Shown piece after piece: positions 35,026 through 42,253 of a DNA stretch of 64,000 nt. Location of the stretch: positions 1-64,000 of the forward strand of contig NZ_BMSK01000008.1 in assembly GCF_014649115.1 (NCBI RefSeq), given 5' to 3'. The stretch comes from Streptomyces eurythermus (GTDB taxonomy: Bacteria > Actinomycetota > Actinomycetes > Streptomycetales > Streptomycetaceae). The notes under the pieces were generated by a model. It was given only the letters and a program-made list of their open reading frames with translations, ran no database searches and was not told the DNA's origin. The position numbers and the translations under genes are program-made. The first letter of the stretch is position 1. Every line of letters begins with the position of its first letter.

Positions 35026-37038
35026 TCATCGGTCCGGCTCCGTCGCTTCGTTCCGTTGCCGGCCCACCGATACGTCGCCCGTGCGCCGGACGTAACGGCC
35101 CAGCGCCATCAGGGGGAAGACGTGCCCGTAGTACCCGTAGTGCGCGGCCACGGCCCGGGGCACGAGTGTCCCGGTGTACTGCGGCTCCTCCCAGGTGCCG
35201 TCCTCCGTCTGCCGCTCGGTCAGCCAGCGCACCCCGTCCCGCACCACGGTGCTGTCGCGCTCTCCGGCCGCGAGCAGTCCGAGCAGCGCCCAGGCGGTCT
35301 GTGAAGGGGTGGACGGGCCACGGCCGGCGCGGGCCGGATCCGCGTACGACTCCCAGCTCTCGCCCCAGCCGCCGTCCGCGTTCTGAACCGACGTCAGCCA
35401 GGCGACGGCGCGCCGGACGGCGGCGTGGCCGCGGGGAACGCCGGCGGCGACGAGAGCGGGAAGGACACTTCCCGTGCCGTAGACGTAGTTCACCCCCCAG
35501 CGTCCGTACCACGCGCCGTTGGCCTCCTGCTGCCCGAGCAGCCAGCGGACGGCACGGCGGGTACGGGGGTCGTGTGCCCTTCCCAGCGCGGCCAGCATCT
35601 CCACCACGTGGGCGGTGATGTCCGCGGTGGGCGGGTCGGTGCAGAACTCACCGAAGTCGAAGAACGGGAGTTTGGCGGGGAGGGTACTGGTGTTGTCCAC
35701 GTCGAAGGCCGCCCATCCGCCGTCGCGGCTCTGCATCCCGAGACACCACCGCACCGCCCTGGCCAGCGCGTCGTCGACGCGGGTCGGATCGGGGTGGTTC
35801 ACGCGGTGCAGGGCGAGCGCCACCTCGCTGGTGTCGTCGTTGTCCGGGTAGGTTCGATTGTGGAACTGGAAGGCCCAGCCGCCGGGAGACAGCCGGGGCC
35901 GCCGCGCGGCCCAGTCGCCGGGCCGGTCGGCCTGCCGGGTGAGCAGCCAGTCGGCGGCTTCGACCAGCGCGGGATGACCGGGCGCCAGGCCGGCGTCGAG
36001 GAGCGCGGTGGCGGACAGGCAGGTGTCCCATACCGGGCTGTGGACGGTGTGCAGTGCCCGCACGCCGTCCTCCGGCCACGCGCCGCAGTCCTCCAGGAAG
36101 CCCCAGGCGGCCTTGAGCACCGGATGGTCCGAGGGGTAGCCGTGCAGGTGCAGGGCGAGGACGACCCATGTGGTCATGGGGGTGCACGCCCCCCAGCTGC
36201 CGTCCTCTTCCTGACGCTCCAGGAGCCAGCGGACGCAGGCGTTCGCGGCGGCCTCGCGCACCGGGCGGGGGATGCCCTTGGAGCACACGCGCACCGTGGC
36301 GTTCAGACGCCGGAAGAGCTTCTCCCGGCCGTTGTCCGGTGCCGGCGCGCCCGCGGAGCTGCCGGGCGGAGCGAAGAGCTCGTCGATGGCGAAGGGAGCC
36401 GGCCGCACAGGGCGATGTGTGCTGATGACGCTGATGGCCACCAGCGCCACGCGCATGACGGAGCTGAACGAGTAGATGTTCAGCGGCGCCCACTTGGGCA
36501 GGGCGATGATCTCCGGTGGGACCTCGGGCAGATCGTCCCAGCTCCACCAGCCGAGCAGGGCGAGCCATACCCGCGCCGTCAGCTGGGCGGCCGCCGCACC
36601 GCCCCGCTCGCGTACCCACGCCGCGCACCGGAGCATGTGCTCCTCGTCCGGGCCGTCCCCGGCGAGCCGGAGAGCGACGTACGCCTGGACCGTGGTTCCC
36701 AGATGCCCCTCGCCCTCGAAGACGAGGGGCCAGGAACCGTCCGCGCTCTGCTGCGAGCGGATCCATCGCGCGCTCGCCTTGGCCAGACGTTCGTCCAGCA
36801 CTCCGAGCAAGTGGCGCAGGAAGAGGTCGTGGGCGTCATAACCGACGTCCGTCGTGAACCGGCCTTTCCACCATCCCCCGGCGTCCTGCCGGGCCAGCAG
36901 GTGGTTCGCGGCCCGCACCACCGCACCGCGGGCCGCCTCCTCCGCCGGGCCGGACGCGGGGAAGTCGAACGTCACCCCGGCGTCACCCGCGACGACAGGG
37001 CCTTTCGCGTGCGGCACACCGCCAGCCGACATCGTCAT
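35026..37038 (-). CDS. Squalene-hopene-cyclase-like class II terpene cyclase, divergent
   Basis: A 670-residue alpha/alpha-barrel cyclase with QW repeats throughout (QSADGSW, QEEDGSWG, QSRDGGW, QEANGAWYGRWG, QNADGGWG, QTEDGTWEEP). The catalytic acid motif is DNDDTS at residues 399-404, in GGWAFQFHNRTYPDNDDTS, matching DxDDTA of squalene-hopene cyclases. The general layout follows the Streptomyces hopene cyclase as I remember it, but cavity positions differ. VTMDAEDLLLR is replaced by VGYDAHDLFLR, CWARQ by SSVMR, and the C-terminal FTGTGFP by YTGTLVP. No squalene synthase genes (hpnCDE type) are adjacent. AGGAG stands 5 nt before ATG 37038. It is the first gene of the terpenoid operon and probably cyclises a linear prenyl chain, with a product other than hopene. 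Confidence 0.92.
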   Translation of the reverse strand: MTMSAGGVPHAKGPVVAGDAGVTFDFPASGPAEEAARGAVVRAANHLLARQDAGGWWKGRFTTDVGYDAHDLFLRHLLGVLDERLAKASARWIRSQQSADGSWPLVFEGEGHLGTTVQAYVALRLAGDGPDEEHMLRCAAWVRERGGAAAAQLTARVWLALLGWWSWDDLPEVPPEIIALPKWAPLNIYSFSSVMRVALVAISVISTHRPVRPAPFAIDELFAPPGSSAGAPAPDNGREKLFRRLNATVRVCSKGIPRPVREAAANACVRWLLERQEEDGSWGACTPMTTWVVLALHLHGYPSDHPVLKAAWGFLEDCGAWPEDGVRALHTVHSPVWDTCLSATALLDAGLAPGHPALVEAADWLLTRQADRPGDWAARRPRLSPGGWAFQFHNRTYPDNDDTSEVALALHRVNHPDPTRVDDALARAVRWCLGMQSRDGGWAAFDVDNTSTLPAKLPFFDFGEFCTDPPTADITAHVVEMLAALGRAHDPRTRRAVRWLLGQQEANGAWYGRWGVNYVYGTGSVLPALVAAGVPRGHAAVRRAVAWLTSVQNADGGWGESWESYADPARAGRGPSTPSQTAWALLGLLAAGERDSTVVRDGVRWLTERQTEDGTWEEPQYTGTLVPRAVAAHYGYYGHVFPLMALGRYVRRTGDVSVGRQRNEATEPDR

Positions 37039-37344
37039 GGCACTCCTAGACCACCGAATCCGTGAATGCCCCGCGTTTCGCAGATGATCTGAATTCCACG
37101 ACGGTTACGGTCGCTGAACCACCGAGTCGTCGTCTCGCCGGGGCGGCATCGATCCTTCCGGATCTTTTCGGCCACCACATCCTGCATTCGAGTGCACGGC
37201 ACGGGCGTGAAGGGTCACGCCGTCCGCCACCGGATGCGCCGTCGCACGTTGCGCCCCGACCACGCCTCCTTCGACTCCGCCGGCCCCGACATGCCCCGCC
37301 CGCGCCTGCCGGGGGCCGGACCGGCAACGCGGTGGTGGGGACAC
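37039..37344 (-). promoter_or_regulatory. Upstream region of the terpenoid operon
   Basis: About 306 bp with no credible gene, between the hairpin after folD and the first terpenoid gene. On the minus strand it carries two copies of CGGTGGT (in CTCGGTGGTTCA and TTCGGTGGTCTA, about 70 bp apart). Between them lies a short relatively AT-rich stretch around 37065-37110. I cannot assign -35/-10 boxes with confidence. The operon promoter must be here if the upstream hairpin terminates. Confidence 0.5.
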
Positions 37345-37404
37345 GAGGGCCTCCTGAGCACCGGTCGTGGATGCCGCGATCCACACCGGACCCAGGAGGC
37401 CCTC
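37345..37404 (-). terminator. Long hairpin between folD and the terpenoid operon
   Basis: Outer arms GAGGGCCTCCTG (37345-37356) and CAGGAGGCCCTC (37393-37404) are perfect over 12 bp. Inside, CCGGTCGTGGAT and ATCCACACCGG pair with one bulge. The result is a nearly continuous hairpin about 60 nt long with a 6-nt loop. It lies about 50 bp after the folD stop in the direction of transcription and should separate folD from the operon beyond. Confidence 0.75.
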
Positions 37405-37455
37405 ACCCGTTCAAGTCCCCGGCGCGCCTGTGGCCGGCGTCCCGGGACGGCGGAC

Positions 37456-38313
37456 TCAGACGCCGAGCTGCCGGCCCGCCGCGGTCACCGTCTGTTCCAG
37501 CAGTGTGGCGATCGTCATCGGGCCCACCCCGCCCGGTACCGGCGTGATCAGCGAGGCGCGTTCCACGGCCGAGTCGAAGTCGACGTCGCCCACGTTCCCC
37601 GGGTTGTAGCCCGCGTCGATCACGACCGCGCCCGGCTTGATGTCCTGCCCGCGGATCAGCCGCGGCCGGCCCACCGCGGCCACCACGATGTCGGCCTCGC
37701 GGACCGCCGCCGACAGGTCCCGGGTGCGCGAGTGGCAGTACGTCACGGTCGCGTCCCGCGCCAGCAGCAGCATGCCCACCGGCTTGCCGAGGATCGCGCT
37801 GCGGCCCACCACCACGGCCCGCTTCCCGGCCGGGTCGACGCCGTACTCGTCCAGCAGCCGCACGATGCCGCCCGGCGTGCAGGAGACGAAGCCCGGCAGC
37901 CCGAAGCTCATCGTGGCGAACGAGGCGAAGGTGACACCGTCCACGTCCTTCTCCGGCGCGATCGCCTCGAACGCGGCCCGCTCGTCGATGTGGTCGCCCA
38001 CCGGGTGCTGGAGCAGAATTCCGTGCACCCCCGGGTCGGCCGACAACTCCCGCAGCGTGCGGACGAGTTCGTCCGTCGTGGTGGTGGCCGCGAGGGCGAC
38101 GTGCCGGGAGGTGATGCCGGCCTTGCGGCAGCGGTTCTGCTTCATGCGGACGTAGGTCACCGACGCCGGGTCCTCGCCGACCAGCACGGTCGCCAGACAC
38201 GGCGCGGTGCCGGTGCGGTCGGTGAGCTCGGCGGCCCGCCGCGCGGTGTCCTCCACGATGCGGCGGGCGAGCGCGGTGCCGTCCATCAGACGGGCGGCCT
38301 GGGTCTGGGTCAT
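37456..38313 (-). CDS. folD: Bifunctional methylenetetrahydrofolate dehydrogenase/methenyltetrahydrofolate cyclohydrolase
   Basis: A 285-residue FolD. Family landmarks are VTYVRMKQNRCRKAG (catalytic Tyr and Lys in YVRMK), GILLQHPVGDHID, APEKDVDG, the NADP site VVVGRSAILGKPVGMLL, and the C-terminal signature TPVPGGVGPMT. It interconverts 5,10-methylene-THF and 10-formyl-THF in the cytoplasm and so feeds purine and methyl supply. ATG 38313 is chosen because AGGAG lies 8 nt upstream; upstream in-frame codons fall inside the riboswitch. A ZTP riboswitch in the leader links expression to folate status. A strong hairpin follows the gene. Folate or purine genes are not adjacent. Confidence 0.97.
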   Translation of the reverse strand: MTQTQAARLMDGTALARRIVEDTARRAAELTDRTGTAPCLATVLVGEDPASVTYVRMKQNRCRKAGITSRHVALAATTTTDELVRTLRELSADPGVHGILLQHPVGDHIDERAAFEAIAPEKDVDGVTFASFATMSFGLPGFVSCTPGGIVRLLDEYGVDPAGKRAVVVGRSAILGKPVGMLLLARDATVTYCHSRTRDLSAAVREADIVVAAVGRPRLIRGQDIKPGAVVIDAGYNPGNVGDVDFDSAVERASLITPVPGGVGPMTIATLLEQTVTAAGRQLGV

Positions 38314-38345
38314 GCTGCACACTCCTGGAGCGGATCGACTCTTCT

Positions 38346-38416
38346 CGCCCAGGCGCGCGGCTGACCTCACGGGCCGCTCCCCGGTGGTTCTCCACCTCAG
38401 CGCCAGTCACGGCCCG
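38346..38416 (-). ncRNA. ZTP (pfl) riboswitch in the folD leader
   Basis: Read on the minus strand, the leader has the pfl consensus parts in order. They are GGGCCGTGACTGGCG (5' P1 strand and conserved loop), a GGTGG-AGAA-CCACC hairpin, GGGGAGCGGCCC (closing P1), a linker, and CGCCTGGGC (3' pseudoknot domain). It ends 32 nt before the folD ATG, with the ribosome site in between. ZTP/ZMP builds up when 10-formyl-THF is short, and this class turns on folate genes, folD being its best-known partner. The consensus is from memory; the match is close and in the right place. The short gap to the ribosome site suggests control of translation. Confidence 0.93.
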
Positions 38417-38480
38417 CGTACAGCGTAACCGAGCGTGCGTACGACCTTCGGACCACCTTTCCTCCGCCGCCGGGCCGGGC

Positions 38481-38846
38481 CTACTCGTCCCACACCTGGA
38501 CGATCAGCTGATCGGCGATCTTGCCGTCCCGCAGGGTGAGCATCGACTCGGCCAGGACCCGGGTGCCGTCCGCGTACTCGCAGGACTCGCTGTAGGCGGC
38601 GTGGTCGCCCTGGATCACGCACTGCTCCAGCTTGTGCGTCATGTCGCGGCGGTAGACGTCGTCCAGCAACTCGGCGATCTCGACCCGGCCGTGCAGCTCC
38701 GTGGGACGACTGGGCTGGTGGACACGGTCGACGATGCGGATCCGAGCGTCGTCCGCGTACAGCGACAGAAGGGTGTTGCCGGTGTTGCCCTCTATGCCCC
38801 GGCGCAGTGTCCCGGCGTCGAAAGCGGAGCCCGTCGCGCTGCCCAT
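38481..38846 (-). CDS. NTF2/SnoaL-like protein
   Basis: A 121-residue NTF2-fold protein. A helical N-terminus is followed by LLSLYADDARIRIVDR, HGRVEIAELLDDVYRRDM and strands ending VLAESMLTLRDGKIADQLIVQVWDE. A perfect AAGGAGGT stands 4 nt before ATG 38846. This looks like a general SnoaL-like domain protein, found in many copies in streptomycetes, and the function cannot be told. It lies upstream of the folD leader on the same strand and could be cotranscribed with it. Confidence 0.88.
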   Translation of the reverse strand: MGSATGSAFDAGTLRRGIEGNTGNTLLSLYADDARIRIVDRVHQPSRPTELHGRVEIAELLDDVYRRDMTHKLEQCVIQGDHAAYSESCEYADGTRVLAESMLTLRDGKIADQLIVQVWDE

Positions 38847-39018
38847 GGTGACCTCCTTCAGGCGCCCGCGGCCCGCCGTGAGCGGACCGCCACGGGTCCC
38901 CCTGACGAGACTCCTCCGCCCCGGCGGCCCCGGCAAGCGCGGCCGCCGCGGTCCGCCTCACGGGTGAGCCCGCCCCGCCACCCGTGTCCGGTCGGCGCAC
39001 CGGGCCGTTGCTGAGGGC

Positions 39019-39333
39019 ATGATCTCAACACGTCGCATCGCCGCCGCCGTCGGTCTGGCCGCCGGGATCGCCGGCATCGCCGCACCCCAGGCGGACGCGG
39101 CGGGCACCGGCGCCCCCGTCGTCGGAAAGCTCGCCGCGCTCTCCACGCTGGACTCGCTCACCGCCGGTGACCTCCCGGCCCCGCACCGCGACCGGGTGCC
39201 GAAGGTCAGCCAGCAGGTGGGGGAGCTGAAGCACCTGCGCGAACTGAACCAGCTGCGCCAGCTGGAGCAGGTCATCGCCCCGGCGGCACCCCTGCTCGGC
39301 CTGGTGAACGCCGTCCCCGTCCGCCTGCGCTGA
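39019..39333 (+). CDS. Small exported protein
   Basis: A 104-residue protein with a clear signal peptide (MISTRRIAAAVGLAAGIAGIAAPQADA, cleavage near residue 28). The mature part is helical and leucine-rich (VSQQVGELKHLRELNQLRQLEQVIAPAAPLLGLV), with heptad-like spacing that could form an amphipathic helix or coiled coil. No cysteine and no known enzyme motif. Probably a Streptomyces-specific secreted or cell-wall-associated protein of unknown role. A GAGGG lies just before ATG 39019. Confidence 0.8.
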   Translation: MISTRRIAAAVGLAAGIAGIAAPQADAAGTGAPVVGKLAALSTLDSLTAGDLPAPHRDRVPKVSQQVGELKHLRELNQLRQLEQVIAPAAPLLGLVNAVPVRLR

Positions 39334-39364
39334 CCCCCGCCCCGCGCCGCGGCCGACGGCGGCC

Positions 39365-39397
39365 GGAAAGATCCGCGATCATGTACGTGATCCTTCC
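39365..39397. promoter_or_regulatory. Inverted repeat upstream of the mycothiol dehydrogenase gene
   Basis: GGAAAGATC and GATCCTTCC are 8/9 complementary around an inner GATCA...TGATC pair, about 60 bp before ATG 39458. It could be an operator; it could also be a hairpin ending the preceding secreted-protein gene. Confidence 0.4.
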
Positions 39398-39457
39398 CGC
39401 TGCCGACCGGTCGCGTCGTAGGGTCGTCGGCGAAGGCATTCGATGAAGGGACAGGCC

Positions 39458-40546
39458 ATGGCGCAGGAAGTACGCGGCGTTGTCGCACCGGGCAAGAACG
39501 AGCCCGTACGGGTCGAGACGATCGTGGTGCCGGACCCGGGACCCGGCGAAGCCGTCGTACGCGTCCAGGCCTGCGGGGTCTGCCACACCGATCTGCACTA
39601 CAAGCAGGGCGGCATCTCCGACGACTTCCCCTTCCTGCTCGGCCACGAGGCCGCCGGCGTCGTGGAGTCGGTCGGCGAGGGCGTCACCGATGTCGCGCCC
39701 GGGGACTTCGTCATCCTCAACTGGCGCGCGGTGTGCGGGCAGTGCCGGGCCTGTCTGCGCGGCCGGCCCTGGTACTGCTTCAACACCCACAACGCCCGGC
39801 AGAAGATGACCCTCGCCGCCACCGGCCAGGAACTGTCCCCGGCGCTCGGCATCGGCGCCTTCGCCGAGAAGACGCTCGTCGCGGCCGGCCAGTGCACCAA
39901 GGTCGACCCGGCCGTCTCCCCGGCGGTCGCGGGCCTCCTCGGCTGCGGGGTGATGGCCGGCATCGGCGCCGCGATCAACACCGGCGACGTCGGCCGCGGC
40001 GACTCGGTCGCCGTCATCGGCTGCGGCGGCGTAGGCGGCGCGGCCATCGCCGGGGCGAACCTGGCCGGCGCGGCCCGCGTCATCGCCGTGGACATCGACG
40101 ACCGCAAGCTGGCCACGGCCCGCACCCTGGGCGCCACCCACACCGTCAACTCCAAGGAGACCGACCCGGTCGAGGCGATCCGCGAGCTGACCGGCGGCTT
40201 CGGCGCCGACGTCGTCATCGAGGCCGTCGGCCGCCCCGAGACCTACCGGCAGGCCTTCTACGCCCGCGACCTGGCCGGCACCGTCGTCCTCGTCGGTGTC
40301 CCCACCCCCGACATGAAGCTCGAACTGCCCCTGCTGGACGTCTTCGGCCGCGGCGGCGCCCTGAAGTCGAGCTGGTACGGCGACTGCCTGCCCAGCCGTG
40401 ACTTCCCGATGCTGATCGACCTGCACCTGCAAGGCCGCCTGCCGCTCGACGCGTTCGTCACCGAGACCGTGGAACTCGACCAGGTGGAGCAGGCGTTCGA
40501 GCGGATGCACCACGGCGACGTACTGCGTTCGGTGGTGGTGCTGTGA
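39458..40546 (+). CDS. mscR: S-(hydroxymethyl)mycothiol dehydrogenase (mycothiol-dependent formaldehyde dehydrogenase)
   Basis: A 362-residue zinc MDR enzyme. Diagnostic segments are CGVCHTDLHYKQGGI, LLGHEAAGVVE, ILNWRAVCGQCRACLRGRPWYC, GLLGCGVMAG, GCGGVGGAAIAG and GGALKSSWYGDCLPSRDFP. They match the mycobacterial MscR/AdhE2 protein closely as I remember it. It oxidises the spontaneous formaldehyde-mycothiol adduct to S-formylmycothiol with NAD and can reduce S-nitrosomycothiol. ATG 39458 has GAAGGG 7 nt upstream; an ATG at 39443 lies before that site. The next gene starts within its stop codon and encodes a metallo-beta-lactamase-fold hydrolase, probably the next step. Confidence 0.94.
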   Translation: MAQEVRGVVAPGKNEPVRVETIVVPDPGPGEAVVRVQACGVCHTDLHYKQGGISDDFPFLLGHEAAGVVESVGEGVTDVAPGDFVILNWRAVCGQCRACLRGRPWYCFNTHNARQKMTLAATGQELSPALGIGAFAEKTLVAAGQCTKVDPAVSPAVAGLLGCGVMAGIGAAINTGDVGRGDSVAVIGCGGVGGAAIAGANLAGAARVIAVDIDDRKLATARTLGATHTVNSKETDPVEAIRELTGGFGADVVIEAVGRPETYRQAFYARDLAGTVVLVGVPTPDMKLELPLLDVFGRGGALKSSWYGDCLPSRDFPMLIDLHLQGRLPLDAFVTETVELDQVEQAFERMHHGDVLRSVVVL

Positions 40547-41175
40547 TGACCGCGCGGATCGAACGCCTCGTCACCAGCGGCCAGTTCACCCTGGACGGCG
40601 GCACCTGGGACGTGGAGAACAACGTGTGGCTCGTCGGTGACGACCGGGAGGTGATCGTCATCGACGCAGCCCACGACGCCGAGGCCATCGCCCGCGCCGT
40701 CGGCGACCGCCGGCTGACCGCCATCGTGTGCACGCACGCCCACAACGACCACGTCAACGCGGCCCCGCGCCTCGCCGACCTGACCGGCGCCACGATCTGG
40801 CTGCACCCCGACGACCTGCCGCTGTGGCGGCAGACCCACCCGGACCGCGAACCCGACCGGCACCTCCTCGACGGCCAGGTCATCGAGGCCGCCGGCGCCG
40901 ACCTCACCGTCCTGCACACCCCCGGACACGCCCCGGGCGCCGTCTGCCTGTACGACCCCGGTCTCGGCACCGTGTTCACCGGCGACACCCTCTTCCAGGG
41001 CGGCCCCGGCGCGACCGGACGCTCCTTCTCCCACTTCCCGACCATCATCGACTCCGTCCGCGACCGCCTCCTCACCCTGCCGGCCGGGACCAAGGTCCTC
41101 ACCGGGCACGGCGACGCCACCACCATCGGCGCGGAGGCCCCGCACCTCCAGGAGTGGATCGACCGCGGGCACTGA
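40546..41175 (+). CDS. Metallo-beta-lactamase-fold hydrolase, probable S-formylmycothiol hydrolase
   Basis: A 209-residue glyoxalase-II-like MBL protein. The dimetal motif is THAHNDH, with later ligands in HTPGHAPG, FTGDTLF and TGHGD. The start overlaps the previous stop (TGATG; a GTG at 40543 is also possible), so it is translationally coupled to the formaldehyde-mycothiol dehydrogenase. It probably hydrolyses S-formylmycothiol to formate and mycothiol. The reaction is inferred from the pairing, which recurs in actinomycetes. Confidence 0.88.
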   Translation: MTARIERLVTSGQFTLDGGTWDVENNVWLVGDDREVIVIDAAHDAEAIARAVGDRRLTAIVCTHAHNDHVNAAPRLADLTGATIWLHPDDLPLWRQTHPDREPDRHLLDGQVIEAAGADLTVLHTPGHAPGAVCLYDPGLGTVFTGDTLFQGGPGATGRSFSHFPTIIDSVRDRLLTLPAGTKVLTGHGDATTIGAEAPHLQEWIDRGH

Positions 41176-41266
41176 TCGCGGTTGCCCCCGAAACACCGAC
41201 AGAAGATGTCCGGTATTCCCGTGAGAGTGGCAGGGCACAGCAGGCACGGCACACGGGAGGCAGGAC

Positions 41267-42181
41267 ATGACAGGACCGCTGGACGGCAAGGTGGCGCTGG
41301 TCGCCGGAGCGACAAGGGGCGCGGGCCGGGGCATCGCCGTGGAACTCGGCGCGGCCGGCGCCACCGTGTACGTCACCGGCCGCAGCACCCGCGCCCGCCG
41401 CTCGGAGTACCACCGCCCCGAGACCATCGAGGACACCGCCGACCTCGTCACCGAGGCCGGCGGCCGGGGCATCGCCGTGGTGGCCGACCACCTCGACCAC
41501 TCGGCAGTACGGCACCTGGTGGACCGGATCGCGGGGGAACAGGGCCGCCTCGACGTCCTCGTCAACGACATCTGGGGCGGGGAGAACCTCTTCGAGTGGA
41601 ACGCCCCGGTGTGGGAGCACGACCTCGACAACGGGCTGCGGCTGCTCCGCCTCGCCGTCGAGACCCACGCCGTCACCAGCCACTACGCGCTGCCGCTGCT
41701 GCTGCGCCGGCCCGGCGGCCTGGTCGTGGAGGTCACCGACGGCACCGCCGAGTACAACCGCGACACCTACCGCGTGAACTTCTTCTACGACCTCGCCAAG
41801 GCGTCCGTCCTGCGCATGGCCTTCGCCCTGGGGCACGAACTCGGGCCGCGCGGCGCGACGGCGGTGGCCCTGACACCGGGCTGGATGCGCTCGGAGATCA
41901 TGCTCGACGCGTTCGGCGTGCGCGAGGAGAACTGGCGGGACGCCCTGGCACGCGAGCCGCACTTCGCCATCTCCGAGACCCCGCGCTTCACCGGCCGGGC
42001 CGTCGCGGCCCTGGCCGCCGACCCGGACGTGGCCCGGTTCAACGGACAGTCCCTCTCCAGCGGCGGCCTGGCGCGGGTGTACGGCTTCACCGACCTCGAC
42101 GGCAGCCGCCCGGACGCCTGGCGGTACCTGACCGAGGTACAGGACGCGGGCAAACCGGCAGACGTCACCGGGTACCGGTGA
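41267..42181 (+). CDS. SDR family oxidoreductase
   Basis: A 304-residue short-chain dehydrogenase. AGATRGAGRGI is the nucleotide motif and VTGRSTR after beta-2 suggests NADP. The substrate region has VNDIWGG instead of the usual NNAG. The active site is T-D-G (VEVTDG) then FFYDLAK as YxxxK. The usual catalytic Ser is therefore replaced by Thr or Asp. It belongs to the larger group of SDRs with a C-terminal extension (YGFTDLDGSRPDAWRYL). It starts 91 bp after the MBL gene with GGGAGG before the ATG. Substrate unknown. Confidence 0.9.
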   Translation: MTGPLDGKVALVAGATRGAGRGIAVELGAAGATVYVTGRSTRARRSEYHRPETIEDTADLVTEAGGRGIAVVADHLDHSAVRHLVDRIAGEQGRLDVLVNDIWGGENLFEWNAPVWEHDLDNGLRLLRLAVETHAVTSHYALPLLLRRPGGLVVEVTDGTAEYNRDTYRVNFFYDLAKASVLRMAFALGHELGPRGATAVALTPGWMRSEIMLDAFGVREENWRDALAREPHFAISETPRFTGRAVAALAADPDVARFNGQSLSSGGLARVYGFTDLDGSRPDAWRYLTEVQDAGKPADVTGYR

Positions 42182-42253
42182 ACTCCCGGGCGGGGCCGGT
42201 GAATCCGGGCCCGCCTCGCTTCCGCACGGCCACGCACAGGAGCTGACGAGACG

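Noticed and set aside
30104..37038. Reading the terpenoid genes as the standard hopanoid cluster
   Set aside because: The SHC-like and polyprenyl synthase pair resembles the hopanoid pair, but hpnC, hpnD, hpnE, hpnH, ispG and dxs genes are absent, and UbiA and ABC genes are present. The cyclase cavity residues also differ.
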